Source of the DNA: Vicugna pacos
Taxonomy: Eukaryota; Chordata; Mammalia; Artiodactyla; Camelidae
Assembly: GCF_048564905.1 (NCBI RefSeq)
Contig: NC_133005.1
Location: 22,313,501-22,377,500, forward strand
Direction: 5' to 3'
DNA: 64,000 nucleotides
Shown: positions 9,201 through 24,200 of the stretch, piece by piece
How positions within the stretch are numbered: position 1 is the stretch's first letter
How the letters are laid out: each line of letters begins with the position of its first letter
The notes under the pieces: model-generated
The model's database searches: none
Seen by the model: the letters and a program-made list of their open reading frames with translations, nothing else
What the model was told of the DNA's origin: nothing
Program-made: the position numbers and the translations under genes

Positions 9201-12200
9201 AGTGCAGGTATTCTGGGAGATAGGCAGGGCCTCTTCCTGTAAAGCTGTCTGAACTACAAATCCCCTCTCTGCTGTAGCCTGATTTGTTTCTACTCTGGTA
9301 TATATTTTCACCAGAACAATTTATTTGGGTTTGAATTCAACCCGAAAATACAGATGTAGTGTTTCTTTACCGCTGAAGTGGTAAATGGTGTTTCTGTCTG
9401 AGGGCATCTGAGCTTTAAATTACATTTCCTCCTTCATTTCCTCCTTTTCAAGAAGAAATGCTAACGCCAGCTCTCATAGCTTCCTTAACTTCTTTCCCTA
9501 CTTCCATTTCCAGAGAAAGGTGGTAATAGGCAATAGTTATTCATAGATGAGGTGAGGTGTCAGTGATGCCACATCAGGATATTACTCCTGGAACCTGGTT
9601 GATTGAGTAAGGGCACTTCTTGCAGCTGCTAATAGATGATAGAGGAGGGTGATTTCCTGGGGTTTGTCTTTCACAGCCACCCCAGATTACTGTTGGGATG
9701 TTAGAGAAATACAGAGGAAGAGAAGTTGAAACCTAGTCTCTGATGTCAGTCACATGTTCACACCTGTCTTCTCTGGTGGATCCAAAGTCTTATCAAGACA
9801 GTCATTTATTAGGGCTAGGGGCCTGACTGCCTGTGTACAAATCCCAGCTCTGCTACTTTAGAGCTTTATGACTGGGCAGGTTACTTAACATCTCGGTCCC
9901 TCAGTTGTCCTCACCTGTCAAATGGGAACGATAGTAATGCCTACCACATGGGAGATTAAATGAGTTAATATTTACACAACACTTAGAACACAGAACATGT
10001 TAGCTGCTACTGTCATTTTATTATTATCATTATTAGCATCCATTCTTATCTTCCCTGTTCTTTTCTTGCTTGTTCCCTGTCCCATTCTACAAGTACATAC
10101 GTGAAAAAGTAGACTTGAAAGTAAAAGAATCAAGGAAACAGTTTAACATTAAGATTGAGGGGAGTGAAAAAACTGAACACACTTGCAGGCCTAAAGGTCT
10201 TGCTTTTTTGCTTTGATTAAGCCTCAGTCTTGGTACTGGGCTTAGGTGAAGCCAAGGAATAAACAAAGGAAGGGCACGGTTTGTTACATCGTTGTCCTTG
10301 TCCGGAAGGAAAACGCTGACTGCATTCTCAGGAGAAGCCAAGCTTGTGCTCGCCCCTCAGAGGAATTCTACGTGGGGCCTGCCTTTCCCACCCCCACATT
10401 TGACCTGACTGTTGCAGGACACTTTGCCTGCTGCTGCGCTCTCCCTGCCTGCCCCCCACTGTCACCGTCTTGCATACCCTTTCGTGTCATCACTGCTGCT
10501 GTGGCACAGCGCCCAGTGAGTTCCTCTTTTAGCTCTGGAACAGGGAGAACAGGGTCTCACATGGAGACCCTGAGCCCCCTAGGAAGAATCTATGGAGTGG
10601 CTGTCAGAAGGTCTATAAATTACCTGAAATTGTAGGTACAAACTTGTATATGTGTTATATCTTTTCTGGCAAGAAAATTCATAACTTTTATCAGATTCTC
10701 AGAGGGCTGTGGGACATAAAAGTTTGACCATTTCTATAGCAGAAAGTCTCAGCTCCTCAGTAATAAACTGACAGCTGTCACTTACTGAGCGCTTACCAGG
10801 CGCCAGGCACTGGGTTAAGCTTTTACGTATACGTCTTTTAAATCCTCACTCCAACCCTATGAGGTGGGTACTGCTGTTGTTCCCATTTTACAGATGAAGG
10901 CACTGAGGCTGAGCATCTTCTCAAGATCACGCACTAGTAAAACAAGGATTTAAATGCAGATCTGTTGCTGCTTCCAGCATTCAGCTCTCAGCCAGAATGC
11001 CTCTCCCTGGGGACGTACAGCATCTTCCAGAGTTTGCCATGAACCTGCCATCCTAATCTTACCCCCTTTTCCTCATTTCTTAAGTCTATATTCCAGCCAA
11101 ATTGATTTCTTTGGTGTCCCTATCTCATTCTTGGTTCTTCTGCTTTTGTTTGAGCATCTCACGTGACTGGATATGCCCACTCTCTTGCTTTCTTTCCACC
11201 TGTGCAGATCCTTTGTGTCCTTCCAGGTTTAGCTCCCTCCCTACCTTCTATACTGAGCAGGTCATCCCCAGCCCATAGGCAGCAAGCCAGTCCTATTCCT
11301 CAGATCTCCATCACGGCCCATATCCACATACTACTCTATGACATCTCTCCTGTGTTGTTTTGAACTCTTCTCCTGATAATTTTTTATTACCTTAGTATTT
11401 TTCTCCCTATGTAAATTGTAAGTTCCTGGAAGTGGGAGGGCTAGTATTTCAGGAGCGCCCACTATCTGTGTAGCTCTGCCAGATAGTCTCATATATGTTC
11501 TCTTATACCTCAGTAACTGTGGAGGTAGGAAAGGTGCTCACCACTTCACAGGTCAGGATGCTAAGTCTTAGAAAGGGTGATAGCACATTTGCTGGTATGG
11601 CAAGTTCAAGCCCAGATTTGTCCATAGCTGCGTCTGCTGCCACTTGCTAGCTACCTCACTGTCTAATACCTCCGACCTGCGTGCCTAGCACAGGGTTGAG
11701 CGAGAGATTGACTGTTATCTTCCTTTTTCTTCTTTCATCCAACAAAGCTATACTTTCTTAGAATTTCAGGGACTATCATTGTCTGATTCTCTGAAACTGC
11801 AGTCTAATATGATAGCCAGTAGCCACCGATGTGGTTTTATCATTAAAATTAAGTAAAACAAACATTCAGTTATTCATTCACACTTACTGAATTTCAGGTG
11901 CTCAATAGCCACATGTGACTAGTGGCTTCCATATTGGACAGTGCAGATACCACATTTCTGTCACTGCAGAAATGTGATCTGACCAAGGACTTTGATGCCA
12001 CTTCAGGGTACCTGGGAGGTAGGGTTTTGATGCTGAACAATTGAAATTTCTAAGACACCTTTGCCAATTTATGGAGGATATTAAGACAGAGTATTCCGAA
12101 ACTGGTAATGTCCCCAGGACATCCATACAATCAAGCCAACTCTCAGAGCATTACTCCAGAGAGAGCAGTGGTTCTCAGATGTGAGCTGCATCAGAATTAC

Positions 12201-15200
12201 TTGGAGAACTCCTTGAAACCAGATTACTAGACACTCCTCTGAAGTTTCTGATTGAGGAAGTCTAAGGTGGGTCCTGAGAATTTGCATTTCTCACAGTTTC
12301 ACAGGTAATGCGGATGCTCCTGGTCCAAGGACCAGCACTTTGAGAACCACTGCTTAAGAGCAGTACTTGAAATGTGCTACACAGTGCACTGGCACCCTGA
12401 CTGTTCACAGCCAGACCCTGAGGTTGGTGCTGATTGTCTCCATTTGTACCTGAGAAGATGAAGGCTTAGAGAACTCCATTCGCATGCCCCGGGTCCCAGG
12501 GTGGGAGGCTGAGTTGGGATCAGAACCAGGTATATGGACACCAGAGCCTGTGTTGGATACTGTCAGGAGTCTAGGTGTAAGAACTTCAGGGGCAAGAGTC
12601 AAACCCTTAGCCAGAGCAAGTGGTTTGCTCAAACAAGGATGCACATGTGTATCTGAAGATGTTTAAAAGTGGAGAGATAGAGGATTTTTTTTTCCATAGC
12701 TGCTAAGCTGAGCATCTGGAAAACTCCCCTGGGAGGATTAATGAGTGGAATTACCCTTTTAGGGCACTAATATGTATCTTATCACTTGCATCCTTTTGAG
12801 CTGTGTTGTGTGGAGCATCAAGGAATGCCCAGGGGGTTGCTCTCAGCTAAGTCAAGCAGGAATGTACTTGCTACATCGATTACTCTTTGTCCTCTCATTT
12901 CTGGTTGGTGGAACCTCAGAATCTATTCTGTCCTCTGAGTGTCTCTTTGAAGTAAATCTTCAATACTGAACTGGAGTAAACAACTCCTTTCCCCACCAGC
13001 ACCACCTCACACCCCCATCTTTTAGCCACCTGATTGACCATCCGCCACCAGTTCTTCAGCACTTGGTCCAAATGTGCGCTTTTCTGGGAAGACTTTCCTA
13101 ACGTCCCCCCACCCTCACCCAGAACAAGAGACTCTGTGCTGTCACATCCCATGTGCTTCCCTCTGTCACAGCCCCTATTGCACAGTATTTAGTGGATGGT
13201 TTCCTGGCCAAAGTGCCATTAGCCTGTAAGCAACTAAAGGATGAGAAGTATGCCTGATCATTTTATAGACCTGGCATCCAGTTCTGTGCCTGGCACACAG
13301 GCATTCCCTCAGCATTTAAAAATCAGATGATAAAAACCACAATCCAGCAGTAGGTTTTAAAGTAGCACAGACCCTGCCCTGTTCCCTCCCCCCGACAGGA
13401 GAACTTAAACGGGAGTCCCCTTTACTTCACAGTACACTTGCTGATGTGCTCTTAGTCCTGTGTGACCTGGAATAAATAAATGCCACATTATTTTGCACAT
13501 AAACTTGAGAGGTTAACCCTCTTCCAAGAGATCTTCTTCCTGCCCCACCAAAAAAATGAACTCTTAGCAGCTGTAATGATGGGGCTCACCTTTCTTTAAC
13601 TCCCCTTTGAGATCATTTTGCTCCTTTCTGTGTCTCCAGCGATAATAGGGTGACATCTTTCAGAGACCTCATTCATGACCAGGACGAGGACGAGGAGGAG
13701 GAAGAGGGTCAGAGGTGAGTCTGTTCAGGGGCACAGTCTAGAAAAGTCCATGATAATGTGTAAATCACCTAAAAGAATAAATATGCTTGGTTACCATTAG
13801 CCATTACTGCTGTGGGCTAGTCACACACATACTGGAAACAGTTTTCCATTCCCTGTAGCTTAGAAATGATCCCTGTCCTCTTAATATTTTTTTTTTCTCC
13901 TTTTGGGGTATTCTGGGTTTGTTTTTATTTTTTGTTTTGTTCAGTGGAGGTACTGGGGATTGAACCCAGGACTTCATGCATGCTAAAAGCATGAGCTCTA
14001 CCTCTGACCTATACACCCCCCTCCCCCAGTTTTGTTTCATTTTTAGTTATTACAATAGTATGTATTTATTCAAGAACATTAGGGGAAAGGAAATAAGTCA
14101 ATAGAGAAAAAAGCCATTCATAATACTAAAACCCAGAGGTAACCAGGTATCAATATTTTTGTTGTATTTCCTTCCAGCTTTTTCTTCTTAATTGAAAAAG
14201 CAATACATCACATAATGAACAGAATAAAAGGCTTACAAATGTATATTCTCCCCATATATAGACACAGTACTATTTTTTGTTTGTTTTTAACCTTTAGGAA
14301 TGTTGTAATAAAATTAGTGTCCATTGTGGAAAACACAGAATAGTGTAATGAAAAAAATATAACACTCGTCTACCATTTGGTAACTACAGTTAATATTCTG
14401 ACATATTTCCACTTAGTCTTGATTCTGTGTATAAATATACTTAGTTTCTATTGTATTTCACATCATGAAGGTCAGATAATTTTGTTTCTTGCTTTTGTAG
14501 AATTAATACTACATGTTAAATACTTCTTCATGTCATTAAGTTTCTTCATAAGTGTTTTCAGTGACTATAATAATCCATCATATGGAATGTCCAATGTTTA
14601 CATCAGTAAGATTTTTTTTTTACCACTGTAAATATCAGTGCTGTGAACATCTCTGTGTACTACTCTCTGACTTCATTTCAGATTATTAGAAAAGTTTCTA
14701 GAAATGAAAATACCAGGTCAAGGGCATGAATATTTTTATAGCAGTCTTTATCACAGGTTCCTACTTTGTAAGCCAGGGCTTTGAGATCCGTTAATAAAAA
14801 TCTTACAGTCCATTGAGTAAACCTTTTCTACCTGAAATGAATAAAGATGAACTGGCTACAGCCTCATTTCATGGGTTTTGGTTCTCCGTGGAATCTGCCT
14901 CAGTCTGTGAAACATTCCTAAGGAACATTGGATAGTAACCATTATGGAAATGCAATTACCTGCATTTTGGTCACTCTTTGGGAAGTTGGCTGAGAAATTA
15001 CCTATATCTTGTTCTCCATTTTCATCCATATGGTGACCTTTACACTGTCTCAGAGCCTTCTATTTAGATACACTGAAGATTCAGGAATAAATGTAAATTT
15101 CAGTGTTTTAACACGCCTTGAATGAAAGGCAATGTCATCAAGTAAGTGAATGTTCAGTCCCTTAGTGACCTCCTCCTTCTCCCATCCTGTCACATCCTCT

Positions 15201-18200
15201 AGCCAACAACCTTTTATTTCACATCCCTGTTACTTCCTTGGTCCCTCAGCATTTCAGACCTAATGATACCGGTGCTGTTGTCCCTGCCAAGGCCTTGGGC
15301 ATTCCCTGAGGAATGTCAGGAAATAAAAGGCTGACTCAATTTTGAAGGTTCTCAGTTCTCTCCACTCAGGGGTTTGCTGTTGACCCAGCTGTGAATAGGA
15401 GTGGAGAGGAGCCAGCTAGCCAAGGCTGCATGACTGCAGGTTTTTAAACCCAGTAAAAAAAAAAAAAGAAGTGCTGACAGTCTAAAGCCTTGTTTGGCCC
15501 ATTGCAAAGCCTGGTGTGGGTATCCTGGGGCTTGTATTTGAGCTTCCCTGATTTTCTCCAGTACCCTCTCGTCAGTTCCCGCAGTGTTATGTTACGAAAG
15601 TTGCAAGATGAGACGAGGCTTGGATGAGCTCTCGGTACTGTATCACACTACCTTACACGTGTGTATTACTCTGTGCTTGTTCTTTTGCATACATCCGCTG
15701 GTTTGAACCTCTCGGCCTTGACTTAAGGAGCAGGTAGGTAGGGCATGTGGTCTTTTCCTCTCATTTCAAAGAAGGAAAATGAGGCACAGCTCAATGCACC
15801 GGCTTGCCCAGGTCACTCTGGCAGAGCCAATGCTGGAGCCTAGCTGCCTGTACTAACCACGCCACTGCCACTAGGGCTGCTAGTGGTAGCTGCTTCTGAC
15901 CGTGACCGTAGTTACCGTCTCCTGGAAAGGTGCTGACCACTGGCTGGATAGTTCCCAGCTGGGACCCTCTCCAGAGCTAACATGCTATCATGCATGCCTG
16001 GAATGCCCTTCCCTGATTTCTTTTCCTGATAAAAACTTTATCCTCAAGATTCAGCCCAGAAGATTCCCTTCTAGGAACCCTTGACTGTCCTCCCCAGTTC
16101 AGTGTTCCCAGAGCACCCCTGACTGACCCCTGACTTCAGTATGCCTGCCTGCCTCTTTACATGTGTCCCCAACTAGACAGTGAGTTCCTTAAAGATGAGC
16201 ATTTGTACCCTTTGCTTCAGTGTGCTCGGCTCCTAGCCCAGAGTCTGGCACGTGCTCTAGTCATGTTTTCTAAGTGTATTTGGTATTAGATGTGTATTTT
16301 CTGCACAGGTTTTATGCTGGGGGCTCAGAGAGAAGTGGACAGCAGATTGTTGGCCCTCCCAGGAAGAAAAGTCCCAACGAGCTGGTGGACGATCTCTTTA
16401 AAGGTGCCAAGGAGCATGGAGCCGTAGCCGTGGAGCGAGTGACCAGAAGCCCTGGAGAGACCAGTAAACCAAGAGTGAGCATAAAGCAGGTCGTTGTCTG
16501 TGTCCACAGGGCTGAGGTTCCAGAGCAGGGAAGGAGGCCTTTCTCACCCCAGTAGTGACTAAATTTGTTTTTGTTTTTCATTTGCTCACTTCTCGTATGT
16601 GAAGAGCAGTGCAGTTTCTCTTACCCTTTAACATGAAATCAAGATTTGGGGCAAAGTTTTCAAACCTGTGATCTGTGGTCTGGATCAGGTCCTGCAGACA
16701 TGTTTTATTTGGCCTGACCAACTTGACTTAGTGTTTTGCTTTATTTTTGTTTTAATTGAATCAGTAGCCACCTGCTTTACATTAAATCTTGATTTCTGTT
16801 TTCTTTGGGAAAATCAGAAAGTCTTTGGTGTTATTCTGCACCTAGATTCCAACATGGTCATAATTAACTAGAGCTTAGTAACAGTCATTCCCTTTAGCCA
16901 AGCACCCTGCCCCCTTCCTGCCCACCTTTAGTTTTCACCCCAATCCTGGCCATTTAATTCTTCTACCTTTATTTTCTGGCCCTGTAGTTCTGAGTTTGCT
17001 ACCCAGAGAAAGTACATCTAGTAGTTAACGAGCTTGAGATAACATCATTGTATTTGAGTAACCTGATCGCTGTTGACCCACTTCTCGGGTTTATGAACTT
17101 ATCTTTTATAGCCATTTGCAGGGGGTGGCTACCGCCTTGGAGCAGCACCAGAGGAAGAGTCTGCCTACGTGGCAGGAGAAAGGAGGCGGCATTCCGGCCA
17201 AGATGTGAGTGTGCATATAACTTTTCTAGGAAAGCTCGTGGACTGTTTTATCATTTTTTAGAAGAAATTGGTCCCATGTTACATGTGAATCAGCAGCCTC
17301 TGAAAAGGAAAAAAGAGCACCTTTGCTGTGGTTTGTGAATGGAAAGAAAGGCTTACTTGAGAATCAAAGGCATCTCTCATCTGGCTGGGTGGGGAGTAGA
17401 GGGGCTCATGAGGAAGGGTGGGCAAAGCAGATGAATGAATGGAAGGGTTTTCTGAGCATTCCATGGATCTCAGGCAGAGGGATAGTGATTCCAGGGTTCT
17501 CTGGTAGTGTGGACATGGCTAAAGAACTTGGAATTCAGACCACCCAAGGAGGCCTGAAATGTGACTTCTAAAATTTTTTCTTGCTATTGTCCAGTCCTAT
17601 GCATAGGGGTCCCCTCCTACAATAAGTGTAACCATACCGTAGAGACAATTTTGAGTTTTTTGTGACCATTAGTTTCCATAATGTATTTGTTTTTAATCAC
17701 TTGGGGGTTTATCCTAAAATAAAGTCAAGCAAGAAAAAATAAAAATCCTATCTTCCTGAGACAGCAGCTGGTAATATGTTGGTTTTTAGTCCTTTGGACT
17801 CTTTTCTGTGGATATGTATAGGGAATTATTAACAGAAGTTGTCCATACTGTTTTTAATGACTGCAGAGTACATATAATTTTTGCCATAGTAGTTCAGTTG
17901 AGCACAAGCTTTGTGCCAAGCACACTGGCAACCCTACAGAGAAGGATGCCTCAGCCACTTAGCTAGTGAGTGGCAAAATTATGATGCAGACCCAGGTCTG
18001 CTTAAATCAAAGCTCATGCTCTCAACCTGTGCCATGTCACCTGCTTATTTAATACTCATTTTGTTGGTTGTTGATTGATCTCCTTTTGTATGTGTATATG
18101 TTTGTCTGTCTGTGTGTTTTAATAATAACACAGTAAAATAGTAAAAACTCGCTAATTTGCAGGTTCACACTGGTGTGCTTGCCAGGTTCCTGACAATGTA

Positions 18201-21200
18201 TGGACTGCTTACCTCCTGTTGTCACAGGTCCATGTAGTGTTGAAACTCTGGAAGAGTGGATTCAGCCTGGACAATGGTGAACTCAGAAGCTACCAAGACC
18301 CATCCAATGCCCAGTTTCTGGAGTCTATCCGCAGAGGGTGAGCAGAAAAACCCTTGTCCAGGTTCCATATCACTGAGTGAGATGGCAGATGGGAAGGAAG
18401 CTGATCAAGTTTTTTATTTAAGAAGTTTAGAATTTTAATCAGATTTAGCACAGTTCAAATACAGATTCACAGATCTTTTCTAAAAACCCTGTGTCTCTAC
18501 TTTCCCCTTTGGGCCTATGACAGAGCCAAGTCATCAAATAAGATACAGGTCTCTGCTATGACTCTGAATAGGTATGAGAGAAGGTGGAGGCAGACAGGTA
18601 GCCACCAGAGTAGCTGACTTCCCGTGGAGGCCCAGCAGTTTTCACTGTTGGGGCTGAGAAGTTCCTTCTCCCTTTGCACCCATCAGTGTCATCCCCATCC
18701 TGCTGTATGTGGGCCCCAGCATTGCCTTTTCTCCCTCAGAGAGGTGCCAGCAGAGCTGCGGAGGTTAGCTCATGGTGGGCAGGTGAACTTGGACATGGAG
18801 GACCATCGGGATGAGGACTTTGTGAAGCCCAAGGGAGCCTTCAAAGCCTTCACTGGCGAGGGTCAGAAACTGGGCAGGTAAGGAGACACACAGGTGGGAG
18901 CGGGACTGTGTGGGTCACTCCTTCCAGGCACAGCGGACCTTGTGTATTGCTCACTTTATATAGCTCTTTACTGTTTATTATGAAGTACTTCAAATTTTAT
19001 TTTTATGAAAGGAAGAGTATTGAGAACATAGGCTTTGGCATTAACGGACTGGAGTTTAAATCTCTGCTTTCTGGCTTGGACTTTACAGCTTCAGTTTGCT
19101 CAACTGAAAGTGGGACTAGGGGTCCTTACCCTCTCAGCTACTGTTGGGAGGAGCACGCGGAGCACTGCCCCCATGGTGGGCAGTCGGTGTAAGCAGTAGA
19201 GGTAACACATTGCTGCTCTGAGTCAGTAATCCAGGGTGTTCAGGGCAGGGGTGATCTCCTTGATGGCTTTAAAGCTGAAACAGACACACACATTCAGGTC
19301 ACCTGAAATGGGGCTTCAGAGGGAGTAAGGAGTCTTGGACTATTCTGCTCAGCCAGCCTCACAGCAGCATTGTCCAGAATCCAGGGAAGCCCAAGGCTAT
19401 CGTTGTCCCTGTGCAGGCTGCTGCTCCACCATTATGGTAGCTCTTATCTCTGCTTCTTTGGCCCTGCCCTGTCACTCCCTGTGACTTTTTTTGCTTTGTG
19501 TCCTTTGCCACTATCTCCATCTTTCATTCAAACCCCTGATAGGACCTGATTGGTTGATGGTTACTATTGCTCTGGTAGGCAGGGTTCTCTCACCAGATCC
19601 TTGACCAACCCATAGGCAGGCAGCCTTCTCTCAGGGGCCCACTCAGCTTTGGCCATGGTCATGGGGTTACTTGGTCAATTTTCTTCAGAGGGATCTGTGC
19701 CCATGAGAGGCACTCGGAGTATAGTGACCCTACCAGTACAATCCTTGTTTTGCAAAGGGAAAGCTAAAGCTTTTGGACTTTAAGGGTTACCCTTGGGTGC
19801 ATGACTGATATGTGGTGGAGCCAGGACTAGAACCAGGCCTTCTGATTGGCATTCCTTCCAACACTCCTGCACAGCAAGACACCCTCTCTGACCTGGCTCT
19901 GGCAGCTCTTGAGCTAGGCACTACCCTTGCTCACCTCACCACCATCCACAGGAATCAGAGCATGGTCTGCCAACAGCTGTGCTCTTCGAGCTTCTGGCTG
20001 GCCCTCTTCTAGAATCCCCTACCTCTCTGCTGGCCATTCATGCCTCATCAGGAGCAACAGTCATAGCTCAGAACATTAGAGACGAATAGGTTGTGATTTA
20101 CCAGAGCCAAAATAGTTAAGTCCACCCTGCTCACATCACTTTAGCTACCACAGTCGGGCCTATGGGTTCGTCTGAGACAGCTGTTCCCAGAATGGTCCAT
20201 CTGTGACTTCCCTGTCAGCTGTGGTAAGCTTTGTGGAGCACCAGATAATTTTTTTCTTTTCTTGTTAAAATGAAGAATTTATCTTAAAAAAGAAATAGAC
20301 AATACAGATAGAAAATAAAAACTATCCCTAAACCTAACAGCCAGATATATCCAGTTAGGATCTGGGAAATATCCTTCTAAGTCTTAATGCATGTACATAG
20401 ATGTCATGTGTATGTGCGCATGTAAGTAAACATGCTATTCTATCACCTGCTATTTGGCCTGGTCAGTGTATTACGCCTTTCATTCCATATCAGTAAGTGT
20501 ATTTCTACAATGTTATCTCTAATGCTAACATAATTTTCTGTCCTATATATGTGCCATAATTTAACCAGTCCCTGCTATTAAACATTAGAAGCAGTATTAT
20601 AAATAGTATTACGTGCAGCATTACAGTGAATATCTCTAATTAAATCTTTGTATACTCCTCAATGTTGAGCTAGAAGTAAAATTGCTGCTTCAAAAGATCT
20701 TCATACTTTTAAGATGATGTCAGGTTGCCCTCCAAAAATGTATCCTTTTTTCACCCACCAGCAGTTACAGGGAAGGCTCAGAACACCATGCAGTTTGAGT
20801 TTGTCTGGTTTTATGTTACTAACAGAAAATGCTTCTGCTTTTAGAAAGTCTAATTCTTTTATGTGTGTGAGATTCCACATCTCAAAAATTAAATATTTTT
20901 CAGGGTCTGTTTTAGCAGGATGGGAATAAATTCTTCATTAGTGTGGGGGATGAATAGCAAGTCATGACAGGGCTTGGTAATTGGATGTGATTTGTCAGCT
21001 AAATAAATGTTCATTGCCAGTTCCATTTTGATTTTATTTCATTTCTGGCTTTTTATGAAAAATGAGCTAAAAAAAAGTTTTATATAGCTAAGAGAGGTGG
21101 GACTTTAGCTTTTCAATCTAAACCAGATGGACAGCTTTTTAAATTTTTTCAATAAATTTTGCTATATTTTTCATTGTCATTTTGTTAACTAAAATGATCA

Positions 21201-24200
21201 GGAAGGCAAAAGTTTAAGAAAATTTTCTCAAGTTTGCCTCAAAAATCAGTAAATCCTGGGTTTTTTCTTTAATTGTCTGGAAAAATAAAGTGAAAGAATA
21301 GATTGTTCTCAGTTCAAAAATTTGAAAAAGTTTTTCAGTTGTATGAAACTTTTGTTTTAGGTTTTGCATTTGCGTGGATGGGAACTAATCTGAAGATTGG
21401 GAAGACTGCATTTATTTGATTTTGAGTAGCAAACACCAGTAGTGCAGTGACGGTGGGGGTGCCACTGCTGCGAGGGCTGAGCTTCCGCTGTCCACCATGC
21501 TTTCTGTGGTGGTCATCTTTGTAAAGCCAGTGGCAGGGTCTCAGGACTCATCATTGTGGCAGAAAGCACCTTAGTGCCCAATTTAGTTCTACTACAAAAT
21601 GAGCAGTCAGGTAACTCAGCTTCTTTCTCATTTAGGCCTTTCTGGCAGCCAGTAGCCTCAGTGAGTACCTGTCATGTACTTGGATTGTTATAAACAGTTG
21701 AGGGATAGGCTGCCTAGAGTCTAAATAGAGAGTTGACCTAATGCCCATAAGACTAATGAATAGACAAAGAAGATCTTAGGCATTTATAGCTGTAACATTT
21801 AACTTCCCACTATGTCCAAGCATCTCTTCCGGCCTGTGGTGGTATAATTTATCTGTGTCTCAGCTCACATTTGGGCCCACATGCTCTGAGGCTGATACAC
21901 AGAAGAAGCTCCTTTCCCAGCCAGTAAATGTGGCCAGGGTTCTCTTCTGAGCTCCACTTTGTAATTCTTTTAAGCCCACATTTTTCACATGCACAGAAAA
22001 GAGTGAGTTCACTTTTTGGTTCTTCCTTGCTAATTATATGTTCTGTGACAGCATCTCACGAACTGTGTTCCATGAAATGATCTGCAGGAGGTTAAGTGTA
22101 ACATGAAAAAAGGACATGGTGGTCAAATAAGTTTGCCTTAACTGCACGATCTCTTAAGACCTTTAATATGTTAGTGGCCTGTGATGCTGGTATAATATAT
22201 GACATTTCCAAAATATTCCTGGAGATATCTCAAGGGATTGGGGTCCCAGGGAAACCACTAGGAAAGCATTTTGAATTGGATTTGCTACAAATACCCTTTT
22301 TAGGTTGTAAAGATCAGAGGGAGGAGTGAAGTGTAGGAAGTGATCTAATTAGAGGCTTTGGGAGGAAGTGAGGGAGCTCTCACCTGATGGCCTCTGTTCT
22401 CTGCAAAGGTCTAGGCCAGGGCATCTGCTAAGAGAAAGGCTGAGAGTGAAGACAAAGATGGTTTATAGGAGAGAGATGAAGCCTCCAAACTGCTGCAGAG
22501 AATTAGGAGTTCGTGTGCTTTTTGTGTTTGTCAGCCACCCTGAGTGCTTTATGTAGTTCTCTTTAATCCTCACAAAATCTGAGCAAGGCAGGTAGCCTTA
22601 ACTCTTGTTAAAGAACCTCATTACTACCCTCACTGAAACTCAGGGAACTTAAATAACTAGCCCAACACCACTGTAATTAGTGGGTGAATTCAAACCTTGG
22701 TCCATCTCATTCCAAGATTTGAGCTCTTAAAGGGCAGCAGGCACCATGTCCTGTTCATATTGTGTAATTACTCCCTGCAGTACTAGGCACTTAATTGGCC
22801 TCCTGGAAATCTCTGCCACCTCCTGATAGTTGACAGCTGATTATGAGATGCTCACAAGAGTGAGGTTGCACTAGGGCATGCAGGCCTGAAAATTCCATCA
22901 AAGGAAAAGGGTCTGGACTTGTCCCTTACATTACAACAGTCAGTTGCTGGGCTGTGTCAAGCCTGCCTCAGCTGCAGACCTGGAATGCCCCCTCCCCATT
23001 CTGCCCTTGGCCTCTCTCATTAAGACTAAAACTCATTTGGTCCATTGGGTCCTCCAGCCCTCAGGTCCCAGTGTCTCCCAGCCCAGGCCATAGTCCATAC
23101 TGCTTTCCTCCCTTCAAGCCCTTGTTCAATTGTGAACACCAAGGAAGAAGAGTGTTGGTGATTTGCCCAACTCCAGGAGTTGGGGAGCAGGTAGTAACTC
23201 GGGGTTGAAGCTGCTTTCTGCCCTAGCTGTAAGTTCCACGAGGGCAGGGATTGTGTCTTGGTCACTCCTTCTATCAGCAGCAACAAGCAGAGCGCCAGAT
23301 GAAGTGAATGCTCAGTAAAAGTCTTTCAAAGGATTTCAGAAATCCTATTTCTTCTTCTTGGGGCCTTGTTTCCATTCAAGCCTGATGTAATCCTCTCTCC
23401 TCAGCACTGCCCCCCAGGTGTTGAATACCAGCTCTCCAGCCCAACAGGCAGAAAATGAAGCCAAAGCTAGCTCTTCTATCTCAATCGATGAGTCACAGCC
23501 TACCACAAACATCCAAATACGGCTTGCCGACGGCGGGAGGCTGGTGCAGAAATTTAACCACAGCCACAGGTACTGGGAGTTATGTGACGTCGCTTATTCT
23601 GGGAGGGTCCTCAAAACTCCCACAAGTGGGTGAGAAGCAGGGAGCAGTTCTTCCTCCTAAACACCAGCAGGCACTCCATGCTTTCCCCAAAGGAGGCAGT
23701 GGGATGGGAAGGTATGTAAGCGAAGCCTCCGGTTCGGTCCCCACTCTTCCATTGTGTGGCCAGTGACTGCTCACTTGCCTCCGGTGGGGCTGACTCCCAG
23801 TCTCTAAGTCTGATTGTGGGATTGGATTCCTCAGGGGTTTCTTTTTTTAGCCACCAAACTATCTGTTCAAAGGAATTTCATGCTAAAGCCCAGGTGCAGA
23901 ACACATAAATTTGAACTGCTGTGGTTGGTGGAGGGGAGAGGGAACATGGTGCCAGCATCCCACCCGCCTGGCCTCCCCTACCTCTCTCCCCAAAAGTGGC
24001 CTCTGAAAACCGCTGGGCTACTAAGGTCTCGTCTAGGTCTGAACTTTGAGAATTCTAGAATACCTGTTCTACTATCTCAGATCATCTGGGCTGGATCAAA
24101 GCAAGCGTGCCTCTCCCATGTAAAGACGAGGAAACTGAGGCACAGATAGCAGGGCTGGACTGTTGCCAGTGAAGATATTTAGCAGCTCCTTTTTCTAGAA

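Noticed and set aside
16274-16555. 93-codon frame read as a single-exon protein
   Set aside because: It is NSFL1C exon 4 read through both splice sites.
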